From an uncultured Prevotellaceae bacterium (GTDB taxonomy: Bacteria > Bacteroidota > Bacteroidia > Bacteroidales > Bacteroidaceae), in NCBI GenBank assembly GCA_946186505.1, contig CAMHNI010000040.1, positions 1 to 33,887 on the forward strand: 33,887 nt of DNA, in the 5' to 3' direction. Position numbers and translations under genes: made by a program. Position 1 is the first letter of the stretch, and each line of letters begins with the position of its first letter. Positions 15,426-24,047 of the stretch are shown in pieces. The notes below the pieces were generated by a model, which did not search any database, was not told the DNA's origin, and saw only the letters and a list, made by a program, of their open reading frames with translations.

Positions 15426-18062
15426 ATGAACTATTGTGAATTCAAGATGAAGTGGGTGCAGCTAAGTCTGCCACTGGCCGTTGGCTGGCTGTTTGTCAGT
15501 ACTTCCGCCGCCCAGTCGATAAGGCACAAGATGGACTCGATAGCAAAAGTCCACGACGTACATTTTGTGTACGACTCACAGCTGCCGCTCAGCTCACCAG
15601 CGCCTGTCATTGACGAAGGACTCCCCTTAGCCGAGGCGCTGAGGCAGCTCTATGCGCACGCGAACATTACTTACAAGGTAAAGGGACGGCAGGTGCTGCT
15701 TGTCAGGCGCAAAAGTCACACACTAAGTGGGTACGTGCGCGACCCGCAGGGCGAGACGCTCATCAATGCCACCGTCTATGACCTCAGCTCACGGCAGGGT
15801 ACGATGACCAACGAATACGGCTACTACTCGCTCACGCTACCTGTTGGCGAACACCAGCTACGCATCTCCTACGTGGGTTATGAGCAGCAGTTGGTGACGA
15901 TAGACCTGCAGCGCAACCAAATGAAGGACATCTGGTTGAAAGCAAGTCAACAATTAGACGAAGTAGTGGTGACGGGCGACCTGAACTCTCCCATCTACGG
16001 TACGCAGATGGGCAAACGTTCGCTGTCACAGGCCGACATCAAGACCGAGTTTGCGCTCTTCTCCTCACCCGACGTGGTGAAGACGCTGCAGCATATAAGT
16101 GGCGTTCAAGAGGGTATCGAACTGGCCAGCGGCCTCTATGTGCATGGCGGCAACGACGACGAGAACCTCTTTCTGCTCGACGGCACGCCGCTCTATTCTG
16201 TCAACCACTCGCTGGGTCTCTTCTCCTCGTTCAATGCCGATATGGTGAAGAACGTAGACTTCTACAAGAGCGGTTTCCCGGCTCGCTACGGTGGCCGTCT
16301 GTCGAGTGTGGTCGACGTGCGTACCAACGACGGTAATATGCAGGAGTGGCACGGCAGCTATCGCCTCGGACTGCTTGACGGCAGCATACACTTCGAAGGC
16401 CCGATACAGCGAGGCAAAACCTCGCTGAACATCGGACTGCGCCGTTCGTGGCTCGATGTGCTCACCGTCCCTGTCTTTGCCATTGTCAACCATTTCAACA
16501 GCGAGGAGAAAATCCGTGTGAACTACAACTTCCACGACCTAAACGCCAAGCTGACACACATCGTCAACGACCACCAGCGTCTGAGCCTGAGCCTCTACAG
16601 CGGAGGCGATGCGCTGACGGCAAAGAATGACCTTGATGACGGACGCGACGGCAGGATTGACTACGAGAAAATGGACAACCGCTTGCAGTGGGGCAATTTG
16701 AACGCCGCCCTGGACTGGAACCTGACATTGAATCCCCGCTTGATGGCCAACCTGACAGCCGTTTACACCCATAACCGAGCCAACATCAGCTATTGGGACG
16801 ACTGGCGCTACGGCACCCCCGACAACCTGGAAATCAACCACAACGAGCATTCCACTCACTCTACCATCGACGATCTGGGCTATCGTGCACAGTTCGACTA
16901 CAGACCGACACCCCGCCACTACATACGCTTCGGCCACGACTACACCTATCACCAGTTCCGTCCGCAGACCAAGAGCGAGCTCTTCTATATCGGCACCAAC
17001 CAAGGTGACACCATACGCAACAGCAGCAGCAACCGACAGACTGGCCACGAATGGAACTTCTACGCCGAGGACCAGCTGACGCTCTCCGACCGCTGGAGCG
17101 TGAACGGGGGCGTGAATCTCTCGCTCTTCCTCGTTGGCAGCAAGAGCTACACTTCGGCCGACCCACGTCTGGCAGTGAAATGCCAGCTCCGTCCGAACCT
17201 CTCGCTGAAGGCCAGCTACACCGTGATGTCGCAGTACGTACACAAGATCAGCAACTCCTTCCTCGACCTGCCCTCCGACTACTGGGTGCCCACCACAGAA
17301 CGCACGCGCCCCATGCACTCCCACCAGATAGCCGTGGGAGCCTATATGCAGCCCAGCCGTCAGTGGACGCTCTCGTTAGAAGGCTACTACAAGCTGACGC
17401 GCCACCTGCTGCAATATAACAGCTGGTTGGGGCTGGAGCCGCCAGCCGCCTCGTGGGACACGGAGGTTATGGACGGTCGCGGACTGTTCTACGGCATAGA
17501 GGCCGACGCGCAGTATAAGAACGAGCGGGTGCAGGTGGATGCCGCCTATACGCTGTCGTGGAACAAACGCAAGTTCGACGATTTCTACGAGCACTGGTAC
17601 TACGACAAGTTCGACAACCGCCACAAGCTGAACATCTCGGCCCACCTGCACCTGACGAAGAAGACGGAAATGTATGCCGCCTGGACCTACCACACCGGCA
17701 ACCGCATGACGCTGGCCACACAATATGTGAAGTTTGCCACCATGCCGGGCTACGAAGAAGATATACACGACAACTTCCACCAAGGCGGCCAGCAGTTCTG
17801 GAAGAACCGCCAGGACTTCATCTTCGAGCAGCCCAACAACATCGTGATGCCAGCCTACCACCGCCTGGACCTGGGCGTCAACATCCACCACCGCACCAAG
17901 CACGGCCACGAGCGCATCTGGAACTGGAGTATCTACAATGCCTACTGCCATCTGAACACGATGTGGACCAAGGTGAAGCAGGACAACGACTACCGCTTCT
18001 ACGTGAAGTGCTACGGCTACATTCCCATCATTCCATCGTTTAGTTACACCATAAAGTTTTGA
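15426..18062 (+). CDS. TonB-dependent receptor with STN signalling domain
   Basis: This 878-residue outer-membrane protein has a signal peptide ending SAAQ. The STN (secretin/TonB short N-terminal) domain spans about 31-92 (VHDVHFVYDSQLPL...ANITYKVKGRQVLLVRR), and a carboxypeptidase-regulatory-like domain spans about 96-175 (LSGYVRDPQGETLINATVYD). A plug (about 178-300: LDEVVVTGDLNS, VQEGIELASGLYVHGGNDDENLFLLDG) and a long beta barrel follow. STN domains transmit ligand binding to an anti-sigma factor. The sigma factor lies directly upstream, a DUF4249 lipoprotein 3 nt downstream and an anti-sigma-like gene after that. M8 (MKWVQLSL) is an alternative start with a cleaner signal peptide. The ligand is unknown. 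Confidence 0.92.
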   Translation: MNYCEFKMKWVQLSLPLAVGWLFVSTSAAQSIRHKMDSIAKVHDVHFVYDSQLPLSSPAPVIDEGLPLAEALRQLYAHANITYKVKGRQVLLVRRKSHTLSGYVRDPQGETLINATVYDLSSRQGTMTNEYGYYSLTLPVGEHQLRISYVGYEQQLVTIDLQRNQMKDIWLKASQQLDEVVVTGDLNSPIYGTQMGKRSLSQADIKTEFALFSSPDVVKTLQHISGVQEGIELASGLYVHGGNDDENLFLLDGTPLYSVNHSLGLFSSFNADMVKNVDFYKSGFPARYGGRLSSVVDVRTNDGNMQEWHGSYRLGLLDGSIHFEGPIQRGKTSLNIGLRRSWLDVLTVPVFAIVNHFNSEEKIRVNYNFHDLNAKLTHIVNDHQRLSLSLYSGGDALTAKNDLDDGRDGRIDYEKMDNRLQWGNLNAALDWNLTLNPRLMANLTAVYTHNRANISYWDDWRYGTPDNLEINHNEHSTHSTIDDLGYRAQFDYRPTPRHYIRFGHDYTYHQFRPQTKSELFYIGTNQGDTIRNSSSNRQTGHEWNFYAEDQLTLSDRWSVNGGVNLSLFLVGSKSYTSADPRLAVKCQLRPNLSLKASYTVMSQYVHKISNSFLDLPSDYWVPTTERTRPMHSHQIAVGAYMQPSRQWTLSLEGYYKLTRHLLQYNSWLGLEPPAASWDTEVMDGRGLFYGIEADAQYKNERVQVDAAYTLSWNKRKFDDFYEHWYYDKFDNRHKLNISAHLHLTKKTEMYAAWTYHTGNRMTLATQYVKFATMPGYEEDIHDNFHQGGQQFWKNRQDFIFEQPNNIVMPAYHRLDLGVNIHHRTKHGHERIWNWSIYNAYCHLNTMWTKVKQDNDYRFYVKCYGYIPIIPSFSYTIKF

Positions 18063-18065
18063 GCA

Positions 18066-19208
18066 ATGAAGAAGATATACATCACCTTGTTTGTCTTGGC
18101 AGCACTGGCCGGCTGCCGCGACTCCTTCGACATCGACAGCCTCGACGAGCAGGCCAAGCTGGTGGTCAGCTGTTTCCCCTCGGAAGAAGACACCACCTGG
18201 ATAGAGGTCACCTACAGCATCCCCGTCAACAAGGGAGCAGCCATCAAGGATGTCTTTGACTATCTGGAAGTCAGAGATGCCCAAGTTGTCTATCGCGTCA
18301 ACGGCGTGGAGCGCCCCGTGGGCTGGAAGGACCGCGTCGATGACTACATCTACGGCCACAAGCAGGAGCGGCCCAAGGCCATCGCCCGCTACTATGTCAC
18401 CGGAGCACACCAGTCAGGCGACGTGGTGGAGCTGAGCATCACGGCCCCAGGCTACGAGCCTGTCAGTGCCACCACCGTCGTGGCTCAGCCCGTCCCCGTG
18501 GAGCTGCAGAACGTCAGAGAAACCGAGGTCTACGACACCTATGACGAGTCGCGCCGCAGCGTCTATCAGCTCACCGCCACCTTCACCGACCCCGCTGCGA
18601 CCGCCGACTACTATGCTGTGCGCGTGCGCTGCAAGCACTATCACGGCACGGCCATCGGCGACCTGCGTCCCGACAGTCCGGACTATGACATCTGGGACTT
18701 CGATGACGGCAGGCACGTAGAGTGGACAATGGAAGACGAGCGCAGCTACGAGAATATCCTGACGGGCTGGGGCGACGTCTATGACTTCCATCTCGCCCTC
18801 GACTCAGCCTATACCAACCCGGAGATTCTGCTGATGAGCGAGCCGCTGCTGCAGACGCTGAGCCCCACCGACGAGGACTTCGGCTTCCACGACGACTACA
18901 ACCAAAACTTCTACATCTTCAGCGACGAGAAGATTCAAGGCCAGACCTACACACTGCACCTGAACCTCAACCGCTGGCACGACCAGTACATCATATACCA
19001 CTATCGGCCCGTGCAATACCAAGTGCAGCTCTACCACCTCACGCCAGAGTTCTACCACTACGTGAAGAGCATCAACGACGTGGACAACAACGGCCTGGCC
19101 GAGGTAGGTTTTTCTATGATTCAACCCACCTATAGCAATGTCCGCGGAGGCATCGGCGTGGTAAGCGCCTACAACGTCAGCCAGAGCAACTGGATGTCAG
19201 CGGAATGA
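18066..19208 (+). CDS. DUF4249-type lipoprotein
   Basis: This 380-residue protein has a lipobox LAGC (Cys17) and a beta-rich body starting LDEQAKLVVSCFPSEEDTTWIEVTYS, the pattern of DUF4249 proteins that accompany STN TonB receptors in Bacteroidetes. It probably sits on the outer membrane as the receptor's partner, in the way SusD pairs with SusC, though no sequence similarity to SusD is apparent. It starts 3 nt after the receptor stop and is translationally linked. Function is inferred from context. Confidence 0.8.
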   Translation: MKKIYITLFVLAALAGCRDSFDIDSLDEQAKLVVSCFPSEEDTTWIEVTYSIPVNKGAAIKDVFDYLEVRDAQVVYRVNGVERPVGWKDRVDDYIYGHKQERPKAIARYYVTGAHQSGDVVELSITAPGYEPVSATTVVAQPVPVELQNVRETEVYDTYDESRRSVYQLTATFTDPAATADYYAVRVRCKHYHGTAIGDLRPDSPDYDIWDFDDGRHVEWTMEDERSYENILTGWGDVYDFHLALDSAYTNPEILLMSEPLLQTLSPTDEDFGFHDDYNQNFYIFSDEKIQGQTYTLHLNLNRWHDQYIIYHYRPVQYQVQLYHLTPEFYHYVKSINDVDNNGLAEVGFSMIQPTYSNVRGGIGVVSAYNVSQSNWMSAE

Positions 19209-19228
19209 CAAAACAAAACCTGTAAACA

Positions 19229-19705
19229 ATGACTAAAAAGCTAAAAGACGAAGAGCTGGACTTCGTGCTCCAGCATTATGAAGAGAAACGGTTCTCGCCC
19301 GACGAGGCGATGAACAGGATTGGTGTTCCCGCACGGCGCATCGCCCTGCGCCGCATCGTGGCCGTTGCGGCTTCGCTATTGTGCTTGGTTGTAATGGCTG
19401 CCGTAGCCTCTTGGCAGTTAGGCGTATTCGGAAGTGCGAAGCCTGCAGTTGAAAGGAGTTCTCCCGTAAACACAGAAATAAACATACCGGCATCTGCAGA
19501 CAGCAACCCTGCCCCAAACTTCCATTTCGACGACACGCCTCTGCCAGAGGTGCTGTCCGAAATAGGCCAATACTATGGCGTACAGCTACAGGCCAACGAC
19601 ACCACACACCATCTCACAGGCGACTTCACCGGAGAGCAGCTCGACGACATTGTTGCGTCAATAGAGGAAGTTTTGGGTGTAAACATTTCGCGGAACGGAA
19701 AATAA
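19229..19705 (+). CDS. small anti-sigma-like transmembrane protein with DUF4974-like end
   Basis: This 158-residue protein has a short cytoplasmic N-terminus (LKDEELDFVLQHYEEKRFSPDEA), one membrane helix (about 42-65), a short linker and a C-terminal domain (about 100-155: FHFDDTPLPEVLSEIGQYYGVQLQ then FTGEQLDDIVASIEEVLGV). This matches the DUF4974/STN-like end of FecR-type anti-sigma factors, but the FecR beta domain that usually lies between helix and end (about 100 residues) is missing. It lies last in the sigma-receptor-lipoprotein operon, where anti-sigma genes more often follow the sigma gene. It likely binds the ECF sigma factor and the receptor STN domain. Confidence 0.7.
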   Translation: MTKKLKDEELDFVLQHYEEKRFSPDEAMNRIGVPARRIALRRIVAVAASLLCLVVMAAVASWQLGVFGSAKPAVERSSPVNTEINIPASADSNPAPNFHFDDTPLPEVLSEIGQYYGVQLQANDTTHHLTGDFTGEQLDDIVASIEEVLGVNISRNGK

Positions 19706-19747
19706 GGTGTGCAATTTTTGCACAAGTTGTGACTCCAAAATATAGCT

Positions 19748-19829
19748 TGATTTTCAATTACTTGCATCATTCTTAACTATTTTTAGCCAAATAAACCGCA
19801 CGGTCTAAGGAGGTCAGAGGCGATTCATT
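19748..19829 (+). repeat. 82-bp direct repeat, copy A
   Basis: It matches 24094-24175 in the same orientation with 5 mismatches over 82 nt and no gaps. On the minus strand the end of the repeat encodes MMQVIENQ, the start of a small frame that differs between copies. Confidence 0.9.
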
Positions 19830-19963
19830 CTTGCGTCCTTTCTTTAGCAAGCGTCACCCTTCGGGATGCCGAGCGGGCGGGTTTGACAAACTTATGCTTT
19901 TGAGGGCAAAGGAACAAAACTTTGGCGAGAATTGGGCATATTTCTGGTTTTATCTTGTGATTT

Positions 19964-20090
19964 TCACTTCTTCCCTCCCTGCAGGATCCTGTACCTTGTG
20001 GAGCGGATGGCCTCTTGGGTTGATGCCCATGATACGGCGCACGTCCTTGTCGTCCAAACCCATTTCATAGAGGATGAGGAAGAAGATATT
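19964..20090 (-). pseudogene. remnant of an HTH (LuxR-like) regulator C-terminus
   Basis: Two minus-strand frames join to read IFFLILYEMGLDDKDVRRIMGI (from 20087) and then, after a one-base shift near 20010, QEAIRSTRYRILQGGKK followed by a stop. This is the style of the C-terminal helix-turn-helix found in Bacteroidetes LuxR-type regulators. A stop codon lies directly upstream of the first frame, so only about 40 codons survive. Confidence 0.55.
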
Positions 20091-20125
20091 TCACAATTGT
20101 CTACTTTTGTCTCGGAAACTTTTTG

Positions 20126-20133
20126 TACCTTTG
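20126..20133 (+). promoter_or_regulatory. -7 element for the LytTR gene
   Basis: TACCTTTG lies 21 nt before the ATG at 20155. A TTTG at 20106-20109 gives a 16-nt spacer, shorter than the usual 19-21. Confidence 0.55.
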
Positions 20134-20154
20134 CACCCGTAAACAATAGAAGTT

Positions 20155-20979
20155 ATGTCATTCCTTATACGTACATATCCGTTTAAGCAGAGTGAGCGTT
20201 TGCTGAGAGACAGCATCGTTTACGGTGTCATTATCTGGGCGATATTATGGCTGTTGCAACCGTTTGGATTCGGCATGTATAGCGGAAACAAATGCTTGGT
20301 GGCAGCGTTATTCGGGCTTGTCACGTCGTGCTGTTATGCGCTCTATGGATGGACTGTCTCCAAACGTCTGCATCAATTCGTCAAGCCTTGGCGTATCTGG
20401 CATCAAGGGTGTCATGTGCTCGGACTGATATTCTTCATCGCCATCTGCAACTTTCTCCTGTTCTCTTTGCTCTTCCATTATCCCATCACTATCGGCATCT
20501 TCCTCCTGTTCCTATATTGGACAATAATCATTGGCGTCATCGTAACTGTGCTGACAATCGGTGTTGAGTACAATCGGAGTCTGAGAGACAGAATGGAGGC
20601 TCTTCTTTGTAATACGACGGAGGAACAGGAGGACATTTCAATAACTATCCACGATACAAACGTTCGAGGAAACGACCTCACGATTCCCATCAACAATCTG
20701 CTTTATATTGAAGCACAGAAGAACAATGTCTCCGTCTGCTATCTGAAAGACAGCAAGCCTACAAACTTGGAGATTCATACTACGCTGACTGCTGTGATTG
20801 AAGAATTGAAAGCCTACGAGAATATTTTCCAGTGCCACCGCTCGTTTGTAGTCAATGTGAACAATATCACGTCGGCCAAAGGCAACTCCAACGGCTATCA
20901 GCTGACACTCGGGTCATGTACGAACAGTATACCGGTATCCCGCTCGTTTGTGCCTCGGCTAAAGTCTTTTATCACCTAG
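20155..20979 (+). CDS. membrane-anchored LytTR transcriptional regulator
   Basis: This 274-residue protein has four hydrophobic helices (about 20-38, 46-68, 84-108 and 114-138) followed by a LytTR DNA-binding domain (about 170-272: LTIPINNLLYIEAQKNNVSVCYL, FQCHRSFVVNVNNI, IPVSRSFVPRLKSF). It has no receiver or kinase domain, so it would sense a membrane signal directly and bind DNA at the membrane. Its stop codon lies inside the first of four 20-bp repeats that precede the next gene, which makes that gene the obvious target. The Gln/Asn-containing C-terminus is intact. Confidence 0.9.
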   Translation: MSFLIRTYPFKQSERLLRDSIVYGVIIWAILWLLQPFGFGMYSGNKCLVAALFGLVTSCCYALYGWTVSKRLHQFVKPWRIWHQGCHVLGLIFFIAICNFLLFSLLFHYPITIGIFLLFLYWTIIIGVIVTVLTIGVEYNRSLRDRMEALLCNTTEEQEDISITIHDTNVRGNDLTIPINNLLYIEAQKNNVSVCYLKDSKPTNLEIHTTLTAVIEELKAYENIFQCHRSFVVNVNNITSAKGNSNGYQLTLGSCTNSIPVSRSFVPRLKSFIT

Positions 20980-21054
20980 TCACTCGTCCGCAAACTTAGT
21001 CATTCGCCATCTGGCTTAGCTTTCCATCAGCGGTTTTAGCTGTCTGTCACAGAT
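20975..21054 (+). promoter_or_regulatory. four tandem 20-bp repeats, probable LytTR operator
   Basis: Units start at 20975, 20995, 21015 and 21035, exactly 20 bp apart, with TAG at 20977, 20997, 21017 and 21037. The shared pattern is YYTAGYYDYYYRYC. The last unit ends one base before the -33 region (TTTG at 21056). LytTR proteins are known to bind pairs of short direct repeats about two helix turns apart. The array follows directly from the LytTR gene. Confidence 0.75.
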
Positions 21055-21055
21055 T

Positions 21056-21087
21056 TTTGGAGGCTTCGGTTTCTTGCCGTATCTTTG
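21056..21087 (+). promoter_or_regulatory. promoter of the TonB-receptor-like gene
   Basis: TTTG (21056-21059), 20 nt, TATCTTTG (21080-21087). The ATG at 21092 is only 5 nt after the -7 element, so the transcript should have little or no leader. Confidence 0.85.
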
Positions 21088-21091
21088 CGGC

Positions 21092-23143
21092 ATGAAACAT
21101 CGAATTGCACATATCGTTTTAATGCTGTTGGCTGTCTGCAATCTGACTGCACAGACCACCATTTCGGGTATTGTTACCTACGGACGTGAGCCGCTCGCTG
21201 GTGCCAACGTATTTATATTAGGTACGATTAACGGATGCCTCACCGACTCCCTTGGCCGATTCTCGTTTACGACCTCGCAAACGGGTGAGGCAACCCTCAA
21301 AGCCACTTTTATAGGCTATGAGGACTATACACTGACAGCTGACATCAGCCTCATGCACAATCTCACCATACAAATGAACAAGCAGACAACCACTATCAAT
21401 GAGGTTATTGTAACTGCCAGCACGTTCAGTTTCGGTAAGAGTGATAACTTCAAGACGATGGACGCGCTCGACGTGGTGATGGCTGGCAACTCATGTGGTG
21501 ACATCGTGGCGGCACTACAGACGCTGCCTGGCATGCAGAAAGTTGGCGAGAACGGCAAATTGTATGTACGTGGCGGCGAAAGCGATGAATGCCAAACATT
21601 CGTGAATGGGATGCATGTCCTCGTGCCTTACAGTACTAACACGGAGAATACTGCTGTTCGTGGACGCTTCTCGCCGTTCCTGTTCAAAGGCATAAATTTC
21701 TCGTTAGGAGGCTACAGCGGTGAATACGGCCAAGCACTTTCATCCGTACTCCCCATGGAAACGACTGACGCAGCAACAAGCGACAAATTAGGTGTGAGCG
21801 CATCCTTAGTTGACTGGAACATTGGCGGCACCAAAGCTTATCAAAACAGTAGTCTGTCGTTCAATGCTGCACTAACCAGCATGGGACTATACGATCGGTT
21901 GTTCACGCAACGACAAGAATTTAATCGTCCATATCGTAAGTTTTCAGGCGAAACACAATATAAAAAGGAGTTCAACGCCTCAAGTGTGTTGAAGTCATAC
22001 GTCGGTTATGACTTCACATTAGTCGGACAGCATATCGACGGGCGCAACCTCTTGTTGAAGGAGCATAACATCTATGCTAACGTCACCCATCGCGCTTCGA
22101 TAGGACGCGGCTACAGCCTCTTTACGGGTATTGCCAATTCTTCTGTGTTGACTGATATTGACGATGCGCGAATGGTTGGCGACCATTATCATAATTTCCG
22201 AAATGAAGTGCATCTGAAGGCCGAAATTCGCAAGGTATGTTCCAACGTGTTAAAGGTGTCGACTGGAGTAGAAAACTATATCCGCAACAGCACAATGAGA
22301 TATGACGCCTATCATTACCAACTCAATTACGACATCCTCGCTGCTCACGTCGATGCTCAGTGGCGTATCATTCCCCGCGTATTTCTCAATGCCTCGGCAA
22401 GAGCCGAGTTTATGAAATCTGATTGCTTGCTAATGCCGAGGACAACGCTCAGTTATATACCCAACAAGCATCTACAATTCTCCTTAGTTGGCGGTCGTTC
22501 CAGTCAAACCATAGCTGACGATTATCTGGCACAAAGCCGAGGCGATTTCACTCAAACCACCGCCGATCATGCCATCTTCTCCATGCAATATAAATCAGAT
22601 GCCACACTTCTGCGCATCGAACCCTATTGGAAGAAATACCACCATCTTCCTTTGTCAGAGGATGGCGTTTATCAGCCTCATGGTTATGGTACAAGCCGAG
22701 GTGTAGATGTCTTCGTTGAGAATCATTCGCTCGTCAAGCATCTGACGACCACACTTTCCTATTCATTCAACGACTCCGAACGACTTTATCTCGATTACAC
22801 CGAAGTGCAGACACCTGACTATGCCTCACGTCACAACCTGCGACTGACAGCTAAATACGCAATCGGCAAAACTATCATCGGACTTGCAGAATCATACGCC
22901 AGCGGACGACATTTCCCCACTGGCACCACACCGCATTACAACAGTGTTGACGTGAACCTAACTTATCTGTTGAGCCCTAAGGTCATTGTCTATACCTCGT
23001 TGAACAATATCTTCGGTCGCACCAACATCTTCCGTTATGACGCGAACGCTAATCCCGTTGTACCTTCCCGCGACCGTTTCCTATATATCGGCATTTTTGT
23101 TTCACTAAAAAATAATAAAGCGTATGACATTTCAAATTTCTAA
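21092..23143 (+). CDS. TonB-dependent receptor-like protein with carboxypeptidase-regulatory domain
   Basis: Using the ATG at 21092 the protein has 683 residues; a start 18 nt upstream would lie inside the promoter. The signal peptide MKHRIAHIVLMLLAVCNLTAQ is followed by a carboxypeptidase-regulatory-like domain (about 23-105: ISGIVTYGREPLAGANVFILGT), a plug-like region (about 108-215: INEVIVTAST, LQTLPGMQKVGENGKLYVRGGESDECQTFVNG) and a barrel of about 460 residues, short for a TonB receptor. It lacks an STN domain. Base use is visibly more A/T-rich than in the receptor at 15426. It is preceded by a LytTR operator-like array and overlaps the next gene by 20 nt. Its substrate is unknown. Confidence 0.85.
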   Translation: MKHRIAHIVLMLLAVCNLTAQTTISGIVTYGREPLAGANVFILGTINGCLTDSLGRFSFTTSQTGEATLKATFIGYEDYTLTADISLMHNLTIQMNKQTTTINEVIVTASTFSFGKSDNFKTMDALDVVMAGNSCGDIVAALQTLPGMQKVGENGKLYVRGGESDECQTFVNGMHVLVPYSTNTENTAVRGRFSPFLFKGINFSLGGYSGEYGQALSSVLPMETTDAATSDKLGVSASLVDWNIGGTKAYQNSSLSFNAALTSMGLYDRLFTQRQEFNRPYRKFSGETQYKKEFNASSVLKSYVGYDFTLVGQHIDGRNLLLKEHNIYANVTHRASIGRGYSLFTGIANSSVLTDIDDARMVGDHYHNFRNEVHLKAEIRKVCSNVLKVSTGVENYIRNSTMRYDAYHYQLNYDILAAHVDAQWRIIPRVFLNASARAEFMKSDCLLMPRTTLSYIPNKHLQFSLVGGRSSQTIADDYLAQSRGDFTQTTADHAIFSMQYKSDATLLRIEPYWKKYHHLPLSEDGVYQPHGYGTSRGVDVFVENHSLVKHLTTTLSYSFNDSERLYLDYTEVQTPDYASRHNLRLTAKYAIGKTIIGLAESYASGRHFPTGTTPHYNSVDVNLTYLLSPKVIVYTSLNNIFGRTNIFRYDANANPVVPSRDRFLYIGIFVSLKNNKAYDISNF

Positions 23144-23612
23144 ACATCGTGTGTTTGTTATTGCCCTTTTCATGATGGCATCAGTAAGTATCCAAGCCCA
23201 GCAGCCCGCACAGTCGGACATGCTCAACAGCGTAGCCAAACTGAAGCGGATTGAGGCTATGCAGCCTGATAGCATTCAGCCAAAGTATCAGCTGGCCCTG
23301 CAGAGCCTGTCTTTTGCAGTTACCTATCCCCATGCCCCCCAGACAGAAAATATGATTGCTGAGGCCGAACAGGCCATCGCGAAAATGGAACAGATAAAGC
23401 ACGCAGACCAGTCGGACATCTGTACCCTTCGCGGCTTCCTCTACATGGTGCGCATCGTACAGAATCCCGCTCAAAACGGACAACGTTACTATATCGACGT
23501 GATGCAGAACTATGAGAAAGCCCTGAAACTCAATCCTAACAACCAATTGGCCAAACAACTGCAACAGAAATTTCTTGAAGGAATGAAACAGCAAACGGAT
23601 AAGCAAAAATGA
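23124..23612 (+). CDS. secreted TPR-like protein
   Basis: This 162-residue protein has a signal peptide (cut after SIQAQ) and helical repeats. YYIDVMQNYEKALKLNPNNQLAKQLQQKF near the end is a tetratricopeptide-like motif. It overlaps the receptor gene by 20 nt in another frame, so the two are translated together. It is probably a periplasmic partner of the receptor. A specific function cannot be read from the sequence. Confidence 0.75.
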   Translation: MTFQISKHRVFVIALFMMASVSIQAQQPAQSDMLNSVAKLKRIEAMQPDSIQPKYQLALQSLSFAVTYPHAPQTENMIAEAEQAIAKMEQIKHADQSDICTLRGFLYMVRIVQNPAQNGQRYYIDVMQNYEKALKLNPNNQLAKQLQQKFLEGMKQQTDKQK

Positions 23613-23754
23613 GATTTGTTTACAAAGATATTCATTTCGGCGCAATAGCATTGTTTTACATGATAGCTTTATCTTTGCGTCTGATAACACTGGCGGTTGG
23701 CAACAAATATCCTTCACTTAAGATAGTCTGAAAGAACTGCGAATTATTCTAACG

Positions 23755-23795
23755 ACTCCTGCGCCAGTCATGATGACTGGTTGCAGGAGTTTCTT
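23755..23795 (+). terminator. terminator of the LytTR-receptor-TPR genes
   Basis: ACTCCTGC/GCAGGAGT and CCAGTCA/TGACTGG form one nested hairpin, followed by TTTCTT. It lies 143 nt after the TPR-like gene. Together with TATCTTTG at 23670 it could instead bound a short RNA of about 110 nt, which is weakly supported. Confidence 0.8.
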
Positions 23796-23884
23796 ATTCA
23801 ATCATAGCCACGGCCATTGCCATAGGTACGATGATTTAGTTCTCTTGTTCGTAGTTCTTCAAGCGCCTCAAAGGTTCTGTCACG

Positions 23885-23968
23885 CTAATAGTAATTGATC
23901 TTAGGACTGGCCTTGTCCCAAACGCCTGAACAGAGTTGAGTCTTGTCAGCACCTTCGAAGTTGAGTCT
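23885..23968 (-). pseudogene. unidentified coding-like fragment
   Basis: A minus-strand frame reads RLNFEGADKTQLCSGVWDK...INYY and then stops at 23885. It has protein-like composition but no start codon and lies behind a terminator-like hairpin. I do not recognise it; it may be the tail of a lost gene or chance. Confidence 0.25.
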
Positions 23969-23977
23969 ACAAAAACA

Positions 23978-24020
23978 AATCAGCGAGACAAACAAACTAT
24001 TGCTGCTTATCTCGCTGATT
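23978..24020 (-). terminator. relic terminator resembling that of the DUF2795-type gene
   Basis: The 11-bp stem AATCAGCGAGA / TCTCGCTGATT, with T-rich sequence on the minus-strand exit side, closely resembles the hairpin at 31843-31883. Confidence 0.7.
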
Positions 24021-24047
24021 ATCAATTCCATAACTCAATACTGAGTC

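Larger units (their letters stand above)
19706..20154. other. 449-bp gene-free region with repeat copy and gene remnant
   Basis: From left to right this holds the first copy of the 82-bp direct repeat, a 50-nt segment absent from the second copy, a TTTGACAAACTTAT block also found near 24183 (as TTGGACAAACTTAT), a frameshifted remnant of an HTH regulator, and the LytTR promoter. Confidence 0.7.

Noticed and set aside
16539..18410. Long minus-strand frames opposite the STN receptor
   Set aside because: They mirror the receptor and DUF4249 genes, with Val/Ala-rich shadow composition and no domains.
23670..23795. Small RNA between TATCTTTG and the terminator
   Set aside because: There is no acceptable -33 box, and the terminator is explained by the upstream operon; kept only as a remark.
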